Source: Thereva unica
Lineage: Eukaryota; Arthropoda; Insecta; Diptera; Therevidae
Direction: 5' to 3'
Assembly: GCA_949987705.1 (NCBI GenBank)
Contig: OX465286.1
Location: 16,133,676 to 16,197,675, forward strand
DNA: 64,000 nt
The first letter of the stretch is position 1; each line of letters begins with the position of its first letter. The position numbers and the translations under genes are program-made. Below are positions 44,488 through 55,612 of the stretch, in pieces. Under the pieces are notes generated by a model. That model ran no database searches. It saw only the letters and a list, made by a program, of their open reading frames with translations, and had not been told where the DNA came from.

Positions 44488-45318
44488 TTTTTAAGGAATG
44501 AGGGGGCAACTCACATGGTGAACACTGCGACCAATTTAGGCCTATTGTGTACATACACCACTAGCGGACCAGACTATAAGCCTTCCTTACGAAGGCAAGA
44601 AGGTCGAGGGCCGGGATTGAGTAGGGCTCACAAACTCTCTGATAAACGTTCTTCTTCTAAGCCAGATCAGAGCAGGACATCCACAAAGAATATACATATG
44701 TGGAAGTCTCGTCGCCTTCCATGCAGAGTCGGCGTTCTGTCCTTAGAGACAGTCCTAGGTTGTGGAGGCGATACCGCAGTCCTACATGACCAGCCGGATA
44801 ACCACTCGGTCCGCTCTGTTTATAGTTATTGTGCCCCTTAAGGCGAAGGGTCTTATAAGATCTTTAGTCTGTGTAATACCTGGAACTGATTCCCAATGGG
44901 CTAGGTTTAGTTACTTAATCCACTCTTCTATCAGCGACTTGGAGGTGGACCAAGAGATGCCACAGAAGAGCATTCCTCGCGAAGCTGTCTACAGCCTCAT
45001 TTCTTTCGATACCCCAGTGTCCGCGGACCCAACAGAGCGAGACCTCATTTCTTCTGGTCAGGCTCTGGAGTATGTCAAAAGACCCTGCAGCTATTTTGGA
45101 AGAGAACTTCCTCGTAAGATGCCTTGTCAGAAAAGATTTTAATGTTGATGCCTTTCAAACCTTTCTCAAGGTTGAGCCTAGAGCGTAGGTCATAATGGCA
45201 TGTATTTCAATCTGGAAAACAGAGCGCCGCTTACTCATTGCAATCGAGACCTTGGAGTTGGGTCCTGCGAAACCACCCCCGGTACCATGATCCATCTTTG
45301 ACCCCTCGGTAAACCAGG
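44488..45318 (-). mobile_element. NLR-D relic, 3' end
   Basis: It matches the 3' 850 bp of the NLR-D copy at 47125-48000, beginning at the terminal GAGGGGGCAAC block. The minus-strand frame 45442-45155 includes WFTEGSKMDHGTGGGFAGPN, equivalent to the RNase H start WFTDGSKMEHGTGAGVAGPN of NLR-D; the catalytic D is replaced by E. Deletions and stops are frequent. Confidence 0.85.
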
Positions 45319-45720
45319 GATGATCCCCGTAGACAATGATGGCGGGAGAAAGCATGCCCCATATGACCCAGAATATGGTAGAAGGAAGCCTAAAACGATA
45401 CGTCAGCAAATTGCGCACTGCGAGTCTGAAATGGAATGGCAAATGAAGTGGGACGAGTCCGTTAAGGGTCGTTGGAGACTCACAGACTTATATAAACGCA
45501 TAGCGATGGGTTACGAGAGTGCGTGGCGAAGTAAATTATGACCTCACCCAGTTCCTGAGTGGACAAAATCGGTATAGGAAATACCTCCAACGTGCCGGCA
45601 TGCCCAAGGATTCAGGAGGATGCACAGAAAGTATTTTTTAACTGCTCGAGATTATCGATGAAAGAGCTTTTTAACTGCCTCAGAGCAAGAGTAATAGCTA
45701 TGCCTCCACGATGAATATTT
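45319..45720 (+). pseudogene. R1-like C-terminal relic
   Basis: The plus-strand frame reads EWQMKWDESVKGRWRLTDLY, then after a frameshift GEVNYDLTQFLSGQNRYRKY and LQRAGMPKDSGG. WDxSxKGRWT and LTQFLSGHG-xFRxYLxRxG are characteristic of R1-clade C-terminal regions. Both ends are broken; the left edge abuts the inverted NLR-D relic. Confidence 0.72.
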
Positions 45721-47108
45721 ATATTTTACAATCTTACCTCGCCTCATTTCAAGCTGGCAATTTCACTCCCTCAAATTAAGCAAGAAATGTCTTTCCAGTT
45801 CGAATTTACAATCACACCTCACCTCTATTTATCTCTAGACACGTTCATACATATATCAGTAGGACATTATTTTTGATCCGGGAAATTTAAAAAAATTGAG
45901 GCCTCAGTACAATTTACCATCGTGTAAGGGACAAATGTACTGCCTCGTGTAAATTCGACTCAACTCTAGTCGTTACTGCTGCCAATTATATTTTCTTTGG
46001 GTCTGTTTGCAAAAATTCCCGTCATCGTCAGTGCTGCCCCCTGTATTTCAATCTCAAGTTTCTCGATGACATTCAATTGACATTCTAGTATGTGCCCTGT
46101 GTTGTTGTTGTTTTATTATATACTTATTTATTTTTAAATGAAAAAAAAAAAAAAATGAAAAGATGTAACTCCATTTAAAGTGAAAGTATATATCTTCTAG
46201 GCGAGTGACCTTGGAATCATCAACTACAAAAGTCCATTGGCTTTTCAATATCCCCATCACCACATATGAGGCCGAAATAGATATTCACCAAAAAAAATCG
46301 CACCCATACTCAGTCCAGTGCATATGTAGGTACAGGAACATAGCAACAAAAAACAACAACAAAACATCTATATAAATATGAGCCGTTTATTTTGAAAGTG
46401 GTGCAAGTCCATCTTAGATTGAAAATATTTTTAACCATACAGCAAAATTTAGCTCCGATTGCTGTGTGGTGAAGCAAATCTAATGGTTTAACATCAGTCT
46501 GAAATGTAGGGTGTTTTTATCTATTTATCTTTGATATTAGTAGTCGCCAATTGTGCAATATTTCATAAATAATAATAGAGATATCTCAATATTGTGTTTC
46601 GATAATAACGCCAACACCAGGAAATTTTAGTAATCGTAGAATCAATATGAACAACTGTGATATGTATTGAACTAATATGTAAATGTATATGTAGAGTTGT
46701 AGGATGATAACTGGTTATCAGTAGCGTTAGTCTCCGGCAACTCGAGAGCCAGTACGATCGGGCCGATAGTGTATAAGCAGTGATGTAAAAACGTGTATAA
46801 ATAAACTGAATATTATAAAGTACCAAATGTGTTATTATTATTAAAATATATCAAACTGAACTAGCCAAATTACACGGCCCATCACTCCTTCCATAAACAC
46901 TTCCAATAATTCCAATAAATTGGAAGCATCACATTAATACAAACATAACTTCGATCTCGGGATCTGTGAAAATCATGAGAATTTTTGCTGTTTTGTGCCC
47001 TGCTACATAAACAATAGAATCGTTACATGAAAAAAATGCAGAGCAGTCGGTTTATCGTGTAATAATATTAGATTTAAAGTGACGTCACACAGCTTGCTGT
47101 CATATACA
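45721..47108. other. AT-rich DNA with a MITE end
   Basis: No gene is seen. Near 46378-46420 the sequence GAGCCGTTTATTTTGAAAGT followed by GGTGCAAGTCCATC matches the terminal repeat of the MITE at 55378-55612, but no partner end was found. A poly-A run lies at 46141-46155. The stretch 46730-46840 has a polyadenylation-like AATAAA and could be LTR-derived, unproven. Confidence 0.45.
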
Positions 47109-47198
47109 TTATTATTATTATTATTATAATAAGGAGTGAGGGGGCAACACATATGGTGAACACTGCGGCCAAGTTAGGCCTATTGTGTACGTACCCCA

Positions 47199-50100
47199 CT
47201 AGCGGAACAGACTATCGGCCTTCCGAATGAAGGCGAAAAGGTCTTTAATTGATGCTTGGGCAGGGCCCAAGAACTCTCTGATAAACGTTCTTCTTCTAAG
47301 CCAGATCAGAGCAGGACATTCACAAAGAATGTGTGTGGAAGTCTCGTCGCCTTCCAAGCAGAGTCGGTATTCTGTCTCTTGAGACAGTCCTAGGTTGTGG
47401 AGGTGGTACCGCAGTCCTACATGGCCAGTGAGATATCCCACCAGCAGCCTTAGATCCGCTCTGTTTAGAGTAATAGTGCCTCTTAAGGCAAAGGGTCTTA
47501 TAAGATCTTTAGCCTGTCTAAGACCGGGGACTGACTCCCAATAGGCTAGGTTTAATCTCTTAATCCACTCTTCTATCAAGGACTTGGAGGTGGACCAAGA
47601 GATGCTACAGAAGGGTTCTGGGCCCCGGAACAAAGTCTCAGACCCCTCCCTCGCGAGGCTGTCTGCAGCCTCATTTCCCTCGATACCCCAGTGTCCGGGG
47701 ACCCAGCAGAGCGAGACCTCGTTTCTTCTGGTCAGGCTCTGGAGTACGTCAGAACACCCTGCTACTATTTTGGAAGAAAACTTCCACGTTGAGAGTGCCT
47801 TGATGGCAGCTTGGCTGTCAGAAAATATTTTAATGTTGGCGCCTTTCAGACCTTTCTCAAGGTTGAGCCTAGCGCAGGTCGTAATGGCATGTATTTCAGT
47901 CTGGAAAACAGAGGGCCACTTACCCATTGCAATCGAGACCTTGGAGTTGGGTCCTGCGACACCAGCCCCTGTGCCATGTTCCATCTTTGACCCGTCAGTA
48001 AACCAGTGGAGATGTTTTGGATCCCCAGGAAGAATAATTTCCTCCCACTCAGAGCGATCCGGGATAATCGCTCTGAATTTTCTTTGGAATCGCAGTTGAC
48101 TAACCATATGGTCGGATACGCGGCAGATGGAAATGCTTGGGATATTTTTAAGGATATCCATGTGTCCTTTGACCGTATGGGGCCAGTTGGATGAGATCTG
48201 AAGTCTCAAGGCACTTATGGCGGCGGATTTCCATATGAAGAGATGCAATGGGGTCAATCCAATTATTGCTTCCATTGCAGCTGTGGGACAGGTCCGCATA
48301 GCTCCGGTAATGGAGAGGCAAGCAAGCCGTTGCAGCTTGCTGCACTTGAGGATCGAGGTAACCTGTTTAGTCTTGGGCCACCAAACTATAGCAGCATAAG
48401 TGACAACAGGTTTAACGATCGTATTGTACATCCAGTACATCATTTGTGGTGTAAGACCCCATGTCTTACCCAGAAGCCTTTTGCAGACCCATATGGCCCT
48501 TGTGGCTTTGCTGATGACGTAGTCAAGTTGAGCGTTCCAGTTCAGCCTCTTGTCTAAATTTACTCCCAAATATTTGACTGATTCTGAGTACTCAACTGTG
48601 GTATTCTGTATACAGATAGGACCTAGGTCCACTTTGTAGCGTTTGGAAAAATGTACCAGGACAGCCTTATTTGGGTTGATTGACAGACCCTCCTTGGTAC
48701 ACCATCTTTGAAGTTCTCGCAGTGCCGTTCTCATGACCTCTGTAATGGTCAAGTCAAACTTCCCAGAGACAATGATGGCAAGATCATCTGCATAACCGAT
48801 GACATCGAAACCAGATTCAGATAGTTTGATCAAGAGGTCATCCACAACTAGTGACCAGAGTAACGGGGATAAGACTCCACCTTGAGGGCACGCCTTAATA
48901 GCCTTAACACTAATGGTGGAGACACCTAGGGTAGAAGAAATGTCACGATCTGCAAGCATGGCCTTTATCCACTCAATCGTGTGAGGATCCAAATTTCTGA
49001 GAGCCAGTGCTCTAGAGATAGAATCATAGCCAATGTTATCGAAAGCACCTTCGATGTCAAGGAACGCGCATAGGGCAGTTTCTTTAGCGAGGAAGGCCTT
49101 TTCGATTTTACTGACCAGGTGGTGTAAAGCAACCTCCTGTTGATTTACACTTAGAGTAAGCGAACTGGGAGCTATGTAGAGGGAGAGAGAGCTCCAGTTT
49201 GCACCTAATATGAAGGTCTAGCAGCCTTTCCATTGTTTTCAAAAGAAAAGAGGTTAAGCTGATAGGTCTGTACGATTTAGGCAGCTCGAGGGGTCTGTTG
49301 CCCTGTTTCGGGATAAAAACCACCACGACTTTCCTCCAGATGGTTGGAATGTATCCCCAATTGAAGCTGGCTCTAAAGAGGCAGACCAGGTTGTCGAGGA
49401 TCAGATCAAGGCCCTTCTGAAGAAGTGCCGGAAAAAAATTCCGTCTCCTCCGGGGGACTTATAGGGTTGAAAACAGGCCACTGCCCATTTAACCTTGTCA
49501 CGGTCGAAGATATTCCCTGAAAGACTGCTTGAATAGCGGTCTGGGATGGTCCTATGACTACACTCAGCATCCAATGGATAAGCGGTCTGGAGGATTGACC
49601 CTGGAAAGTGCTCTCTGAGCAGGTACCTCAAGGTTTCTTCATGGTTAGAGGTGAAGGAGCCATCCTCCTTTCTGAGAAGGCCCACTCCGTTGAAGGAGTC
49701 TTTAGAAAGTAGCTTTTGGAGTCTAGTCGCCTCTGGTAGAGTCTGAATGCTCTCACAGTGTTTCCGCCAGGCAATCCTTTTGGAACGTCTCAAATCCTTG
49801 TTGTAGGCTGTTACGGTGAACCTATATTCATCCCAATACCCGGTATGTTTTGCCCTATTGAACAATCTCCTAACATCTCTACGCATTGCAGCTAACCTGT
49901 CATTCCACCAGGGCACTTTTCGCGACGACTGAAAGGAAGAGACAGTGTTGCTGTCATGGTAGGAAGAGATCAGCACATCAGTAAGCTGAGTGGCCGCATT
50001 CTCCAGTTCATACACTGAGCTGATAGAAGCCGCAAGCTGGTCTGATTTCGAGGCCACAAGCCCCTGAAACTTAGACCAGTTGGTTTTCTTAGGAACCAAA

Positions 50101-50936
50101 GAGGAGGCGCGGATATGTGGAAGGCCCACAATGTCAAATCTAATGTGCAGATGATCCGACAGTGAGGCCTCGTCCAGAACACGCCAGTTTTCAATCCTGT
50201 CGGAGAGAAGCCTGCTTGTGAAGGTGAGGTCCAGCACCTCCTTTCTACTAGCAGTGATAAAAGTGGGTTTGCATTCTCTATTTGCAATATCTATGTTATT
50301 CATAACAAGAAATTCTAGAAGACACTCACCCCTTTGGTTTACATCGGTACTAACCCAGATGGAGTGGTGAGCATTTGCATCACAGCCGATGACGAATTGC
50401 CGGTTCATCTTGCGACAGAACTCAATGAGATCTTGAACCTCCTGGGGTGGCACTATTGCTACATCCCCCGGAAAGTAAGCGGACGCAAGAACGATTTCTT
50501 GGAATCCGTTGGCGGTGGGAACCGCAACCGAGATCGCCACTAGATCTCTGGAAATAAAGGCTGAAGCAGAACCAATCCGTTCCGTCCGCTCCGCACGTTT
50601 TTCCTTTGTTATTTTTGACATTCCGTCCGCTTGATTGTGGCTACCGTTCCGTTCGTCTCATGGAAAGTTTATGGAAATGTCAAATTTCCAACTTTTAAAA
50701 ACGAACGGAACGGATTGGTTCTGCTTGAGCCTTTAAGTTAGTAATGAAGAGATGAGTGACACGATTGTCAATTAAAAGGGCAGCGCGAGGCGCCCCGCAT
50801 CTCCGATCATATACTAGTTTACTTGAGCCAGTGGTAAGCCATCTGACTTTACCATCGGTTACCCAAGGCTCCTGAATGAGAGCAAGGGTAAGATGCCTCT
50901 CCGCGTAAGTCTTGCACAGGGTGAAGGATGCCCCTT
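47199..50936 (-). pseudogene. NLR-D endonuclease-RT-RNase H polyprotein, broken
   Basis: The endonuclease starts at 50936-50734 with CKTYAERHLTLALIQEPW and GKVRWLTTGSSKLVYDRR, is split by the MITE at 50557-50733, and continues from 50556 with ISRDLVAISVAV, GCDANAHHSIWVSTDVNQRG and SLSDHLHIRF. A frameshift in an A7 run near 49440 and another near 49125 break the frame. RT motifs: FIPKQGNRPLELPKSYRPIS, LDIEGAFDNI, PQGGVLSPLLW and GYADDLAIIV. RNase H (about 47900-48000 down to 47650): WFTDGSKMEHGTGAGV, IFSDSQAAIKAL, WVPGHWGIEGNEAAD, with all expected acidic residues. C-terminus: YRLCLEGDETSTHILCECPA. The 597-aa frame 48992-47199 is intact from RT to the end. Confidence 0.9.
50557..50733. mobile_element. 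177-bp MITE inside NLR-D
   Basis: Inverted terminal repeats of about 30 bp, AAGGCTSAAGCAGAACCAAT extending into CCGTTCCGT, lie at both ends. TA flanks both sides (50555-50556 and 50734-50735). The MITE contributes the first residues of the open frame 50621-49401, so that ATG is not the element's own start. Confidence 0.9.
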
Positions 50937-50942
50937 GTGTTG

Positions 50943-51430
50943 GCCGCCATTTTGAATCTGGAAAGCTAATCGTAGTTTACTTGACATAACGTTTCATTTG
51001 ATACCCATATTGAGTGGATTGTAAAAAAAAAAGCAGTCAGCCATTTTCTGTTGACTGCCATTTTGAATTTTCAAATTTTGACCACAAATTCGTCAATTGT
51101 GCTCATAAAAACCCCCCAGTACCGATTTTAAATAGAATCGCGGTACACAATTGCAAAATTCGGCAGCCATCTCGGAACCGCCATCTTGATTTTTTACAAA
51201 TTGGTCAGATTGCATTGTCACGCAAACTATGCATATGGGCAAAATTAGAAGTTAATCGGTTATATGGAAGTGGGTTCAAATCAAGTTGCAAAATTTGTTT
51301 AGAAAGAACTAACAAACATATAAACGTACAAACATACATACATACAGGGAAAGCTATATAAAGCTAATACATACATATATACATCCATACATTCATACAT
51401 ATGTACAAGTATATACATTCAGGTGAAAAT
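50943..51430. repeat. Dispersed repeat with one 108-bp satellite-like monomer
   Basis: The region has repeated GCCATTTTGAAT phrases and a right side with ACATACATACATACAGGGAA and AAAGCTATATAAAGC, a type of ending often seen on RTE-like 3' tails. Positions 51057-51165 align along their length with the 108-bp satellite at 40650-42945 (GCCATTTTGAATTTTCAAAT, ACCACAAATT, AAAACCCCCCAGTAC, CAATTGC). It is a single copy. Confidence 0.65.
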
Positions 51431-51772
51431 AAAGTAAAGCGGATAAAAAGGCTGATACAACTGAAATAATTATCCACTTAAATTAACAATTCTATAGGTG
51501 CTGTCAGACGTTGCAAGGAAAGTGCTTGCAGCGAGCTATTTGCTCTCTTACTTGCAGAGAGGGATTTTCGGACGCTCGCAGTTGCAGTAACACTTTGCAA
51601 ATAATTTGCTGCGAGCGAGCGAAAATTCTCTCTCATGAAAGTACTTTCACTGTACTTGTAACAAAGCACTCGCATGGGGTGTCAGACATAGCAAGTAAAA
51701 ATTATATGAAATCTCAGAAAGCCAGAGAGCCACTTTCAGTCAGTTTTGTGATTTATTTGTAAATCGCTGTCA

Positions 51773-53263
51773 ATGTCTAATCAAGTGCAAATGAAATTGG
51801 CGTTGTTGCGACGCCACCGTGCGTTATTGTATGTAGCAGCGGATTTACTTGAAGAGGAAGAAATGCGACCAAAAACAGAGCGAACAGTTTGGGTGCGAAA
51901 GTTTTATGAGCGTGGAAGAATTAACGAGCATTATACATCGCTCATGAAAGATTTGAGTTTCGAAGGCAAAGCTTTTTACAAAACTTTTGCTCATGTATCT
52001 ATGGACCAATTTAATTATATTTGCAATAAAGTGAGACCGATAGTGAGCAAAAAAGACACTCACATGCGTGTTGCAATATCAACAGAAGAGAGAGTGGCGC
52101 TTACACTAAAATATCTTGCAACTGGCGATTCATATGGAACTTTATCGCAAATGTTTCGTATTTCGCGACCGTCCATTGTGGCTATTATTCCACAAGTGTG
52201 TGATGCCATCTATAAAACGATGAAAACAGAATATTTAAGTTCAATTTTTCTTTATTACTATAAACAAAAACTTCAGCAAAAGCTGAAATTGAAAATATGT
52301 AGTTCTACTTCATTGAATCCCACCAATTGGACATCTTATCTGTTGTAGACAATGTCTTTTCAAGTTGCATTTCTGAATCTTCTATAGTCGCCTTCGAAAT
52401 TAAAATTTTTATTGCTTGCTTAGTACGGGCAACAATGCCGTCATCAGTTATGTTGTCTAAATTGACTGCAATGTAATCACCAAATTCTTGATTTTTGCGA
52501 ACTTGCCGTTCCTGCAATTTCTTTATTTCATCTTGCGTTTCATTTAAAGATGACATAATAAATGCCCAACGTTCATTTCGCCCTTCCTCCAAATGTGCTG
52601 TCCGTTTGCGCTTTCCAAGCGACGGCGTAGCAATTTGACAATTATGTGGAGTTTCCTGAACAGGCTCCGTGGTTAATATATCGTCTGTTACTAAATCCAG
52701 ACTCCCTATTGTTAAATTTTGTATTGCGGTTTCCTGCAATAAAAAATACTATATTAATTTTTCTTTCAGACTCCAAACACTGAAGAACAGTGGTTAGAAG
52801 TGGCCTATAATTTCGAAGAAAAATGGAATTTACCTAATTGCATTGGCGCCTTAGATGGCAAGCACATCATGTGCAAAGCTCCTAAAAATAGTGGTAGCGA
52901 ATACTACAACTACAAGGGAACATTTAGCGTTGTGCTAATGGCATTGGCTGATGCAAGTTATAAATTCAATTACATAAATGTTGGAGCTAAAGGTTCTGCT
53001 TCAGATGGTGGTATTTTTAACGCATGCCCCTTAAGCAACGCATTATACAACAACACGTTAAATATACCCACAGATAAGCCATTGCCCGGGCTCACAATGC
53101 CAGTCCCGTTTTGTATTGTTGCTGATGACGCAATGGCGAAACGAAGGACATCTAACTCCCTTACAAAGTGTGAACGAAAGGACACCGCCATCGGTTATTG
53201 CAATTAGAGAAGGATATCGCGCATATTTTACAAGCGGCCAAGGAGAATTGCCTTGGCAATATA
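51773..53263 (+). pseudogene. Harbinger (HARBI1-like) transposase, internally deleted
   Basis: Exon 1 (51773 to about 52238) encodes the N-terminal part, including the helix-turn-helix-like YGTLSQMFRISRPSIVAIIP. Exon 2 (52770-53207) follows a good acceptor (TTTTTCTTTCAG) and has NLPNCIGALDGKHIMCKAP with the first catalytic D and VPFCIVADDA with the second. Coding sequence after VADDA is deleted: the C-terminal motif REGYRAYFTSGQGELPWQ appears almost at once in another frame (to 53263), so the region with the third catalytic E is missing. The obvious donor at 52239 leaves exon 1 in phase 1 whereas exon 2 reads in phase 0, so a 1-nt defect is likely. Not expected to be active. Confidence 0.85.
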
Positions 53264-55034
53264 CAATTAATTAAGAGTAGTTACATTAAATTTTCACAAT
53301 AAATACATTATATATTAACCGTCCGATAACATTCATTTTAGCTTTTTCAAAAAAAAAAGCTTATACAGAGGCTCTGTCCGTCTGTCCGTCTGAAGCCTAC
53401 TTTCATCTCTGAAAGTACTGCAGATACAGACTTGGGAAATATCTCAAAATGTAGCTCATGGTCAAAAGACCAAAAACTGAGAAAATGGTCTGGAAATTTC
53501 AACCAGAAGTATATTTAAACAACAAAAAAGAGCCTTTAAAGAAAATATTGTGACTAATTTTTGTGTTCTAAGGCTTATAACTTCTTAATTATTCATTTTA
53601 CCACAAAATTTCTAAGTAATAAATTGTAGATTATTTAATTCTAAACAAAAAGTGTCCTTGCAAATTTCCGGTAAGATGTGCCGTTTCGGAGATATAGTGG
53701 AAAACCCATTTGCATACGTTTTCCAAGATGGCGGCCAAATGGGGGGGGTTAGAATCCCGAAAATCCTCAAACTTAAGCTCACCCTGACCCCCCCTACACA
53801 TCCCAAAAATAAAACCTTGTCCTGCATTTTTGCAATGTTAAAGTACCATTTCCATGGACTATAAAGGGCTAGGGAAACTCCCTCGTCCGTGGGGCTGCGA
53901 GTTCGATCCTTCGGCTCGCGGTGCTTTTTTTTTCGTCATAATAATTTTTTTTAATTTCCTTCGGGGATTTTGTTTCATATGAAACAAGTTTTTGACATGA
54001 ATACGTCTCTAAATTTGCTTCCAGAACAAAAACCGATGATAACGAAATTATGGCATATAGTTTTTATTTGCAGCTCAAAAACTATTGTTTATATTGAATA
54101 AAGAAATATACCATGAAGTGTGTGAAGAATCAAAGAATTTTATTGTTTACATTTGATTTCCTTTTTTTTAAGCTATGATGATTATATTGTAGTGTTTGTT
54201 AAATGCTTTGTTAAGTTTTAGATTAAGCAGTATGACAACTTATAACCTACATAAGCCTTTAACAAAAACTTTTCAAGATTAATTATATATAGCGTTGGTC
54301 AGTGTGATACTTATGAATCTCCATGGCCAAACTAGGGTGCGGTAAGCCGAATTTTTAACAATAAGACATGTATGTTTAAGTAAAATAATACACCTAATTC
54401 TGTTGTGCAAAGTGCACCACATTAGATTTTCCTCCAATCCAAAGAAAAATGTTTAGATTCGTTTTCTATAGTGTTTACATGTGTGATGTGCTTTTTTTTT
54501 CAATTTGACACATTCGAATTATTGGCCTCGATTCCCAGATCCGGCGGCTTGGAAGTGAGTGCGGATCAATCTCCACTTAATATATTGTCATCCAATCTGA
54601 AGTGTTATTCAACAGAAAGAATACCATGAAAAAGCGTAATTAGTGGCTAGTCTCTAGGCACAACATCCCACTAGTTTATTTTTACTTACTTCAAGTGAAT
54701 CGATCTCTCCAGCGGTGGCAACTTCACTTTTTAGAAACATGAGTGCCTTAAAGTACTCCCATTTCGGCTGGTGTCCTCCGGCACTGCCACTTTTCAATTT
54801 TTTTTTATTAAAATTCTGCAAAAAAATGGTGCGCAACGATCTAATTTTTTCTTTAACCGCTACTTCGGAGACAGCCATGCGCTTGGCAATTTCCTCAATA
54901 GCGGCACTTTTTGCATATTTATTGCAAAATTGCGAATCTTTTTTCTGCAAAATGCAGGGGCGTACTTCCAACTCTTCAATAAGTTTCACTGTCTCTTCAT
55001 GTGTCCAAACCTTTTTGTCTGTGCTTCCTTGCAT
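52305..55034 (-). CDS. Harbinger MADF/Myb-like accessory protein, two exons
   Basis: PIF/Harbinger elements encode a second, DNA-binding protein that helps the transposase enter the nucleus and bind ends. Exon 1 runs from ATG at 55034 (a possible earlier ATG is at 55058) to 54690 and has KKVWTHEETVKLIEELEVRP, then IAKRMAVSEVAVKEKIRSLR and QPKWEYFKALMFL: a MADF-type trihelix domain. It ends at a consensus donor (GAA|GTAAGT). Exon 2 runs from 52733 (acceptor TTTTTATTGCAG) to the stop at 52305-52307, with a basic GKRKR patch near its start and a predicted helical KKLQERQVRKNQEF region. Both junctions are phase 0, so the spliced frame is open throughout, about 257 aa. Its 1,956-nt intron contains transposase exon 2, while its own exon 2 lies inside the transposase intron. 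Confidence 0.82.
53264..54653. other. Internal non-coding region of the Harbinger element
   Basis: About 1.4 kb lie inside the minus-strand intron and have no protein-like frame. Short runs of CTGTCCGTCTGTCCGTCTG occur near 53370-53388. A tRNA-like stretch is listed separately. It may be an insertion of another repeat, but no terminal repeats are visible. Confidence 0.5.
53868..53937 (+). other. tRNA-like segment with Pol III terminator
   Basis: GGGCTAGGGAAACTCC resembles an A box and GAGTTCGATCC near 53909 is close to a B box, followed by GCTCGCGGTGC and a T9 run, the Pol III stop signal. A full cloverleaf could not be drawn. It may be the start of a SINE or a chance match. Confidence 0.3.
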
Positions 55035-55377
55035 CTTATATTTGAGGAGACAAATCAATCAAATCAAAATCAAAAACTCACTTGCATCAAAAATTCTCAG
55101 CTTACTGCTGAAAGTGAAAATACTTGCTAGTCCAGCAAATGCAAATGAAAGTGCTCGCATGCAAGCATTTCGCTCTGAGAGAGTTCGCTAAAGTTCACTA
55201 AGCCTACTAGTCACACAAACCGAGCACTTCAAGTGATAGTGCTCGCATGAAAGTTTAAAAATGCTTTCATAAAGTACTTGCAAGCTGGTCAGACGTAGCG
55301 AGCATAAGTTTTAGCAAGTAAAATGCTCGCTGCAAGCGCTTTACTTGCAACGTCTGACAGCACCTTATTAATCCATT

Positions 55378-55612
55378 AATTTTGAAAGTGAGGCAAGTCC
55401 ATTTGGGTATGAAAAAAACTTTATTTTCTTGTAGCCAGCACTATAAGCACTATTGGATAATAAACATAATATTGTCTAAGAACACAAAAGGCAAAAAAAG
55501 TTGTTTATTAGGGGCTACCAATATTTTTAATTTTTTTGAAATGCAAATGCTTAAATATCTCGAAACAACAAAAAGTGGACTTGCCCCACTTTCAAAATAA
55601 ACGGCTCATATA
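55378..55612. mobile_element. MITE with TTTTGAAAGTG inverted ends
   Basis: The left end ATTTTGAAAGTGAGGCAAGT is the inverted match of the right end ACTTGCCCCACTTTCAAAAT, about 25 bp with two mismatches. No exact target duplication was identified. A related single end is at 46378-46420. It sits only 14 bp right of the Harbinger element. Confidence 0.75.

Larger units (their letters stand above)
47109..50940 (-). mobile_element. NLR-D retrotransposon (I-like, RNase H), best copy
   Basis: On the minus strand it runs from the endonuclease N-terminal region (truncated at about 50940) to a 3' end with a TTATTATTATT-type tail (47109-47132, TAA/ATA units on the element's strand), the tail type of I-group elements. 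It contains EN, RT, RNase H and a C-terminal CCHC motif. It is damaged by two frameshifts, a MITE and 5' truncation. Two further copies lie at 11180-12400 and 44488-45318. Confidence 0.9.
51497..55364. mobile_element. PIF/Harbinger transposon with two interdigitated genes
   Basis: The left end GGTGCTGTCAGACGTTGCAA and the reverse complement of the right end are identical for 21 bp and remain similar to about 40 bp. Subterminal regions on both sides are rich in GCTTGCAGCGAGC-type words. Flanking triplets are ATA (left) and TTA (right), so the expected 3-bp TWA duplication is imperfect. The element carries a defective transposase gene (plus) and an apparently intact MADF-type gene (minus). Length 3,868 bp. 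Confidence 0.93.

Noticed and set aside
47584..48099. 171-aa plus-strand frame and neighbours to 48557
   Set aside because: They are antisense shadows of the NLR-D RNase H and RT.
50557..50621. ATG at 50621 as the start of the NLR-D endonuclease
   Set aside because: These codons come from the inserted MITE; the true endonuclease N-terminus lies on the other side at 50734-50936.
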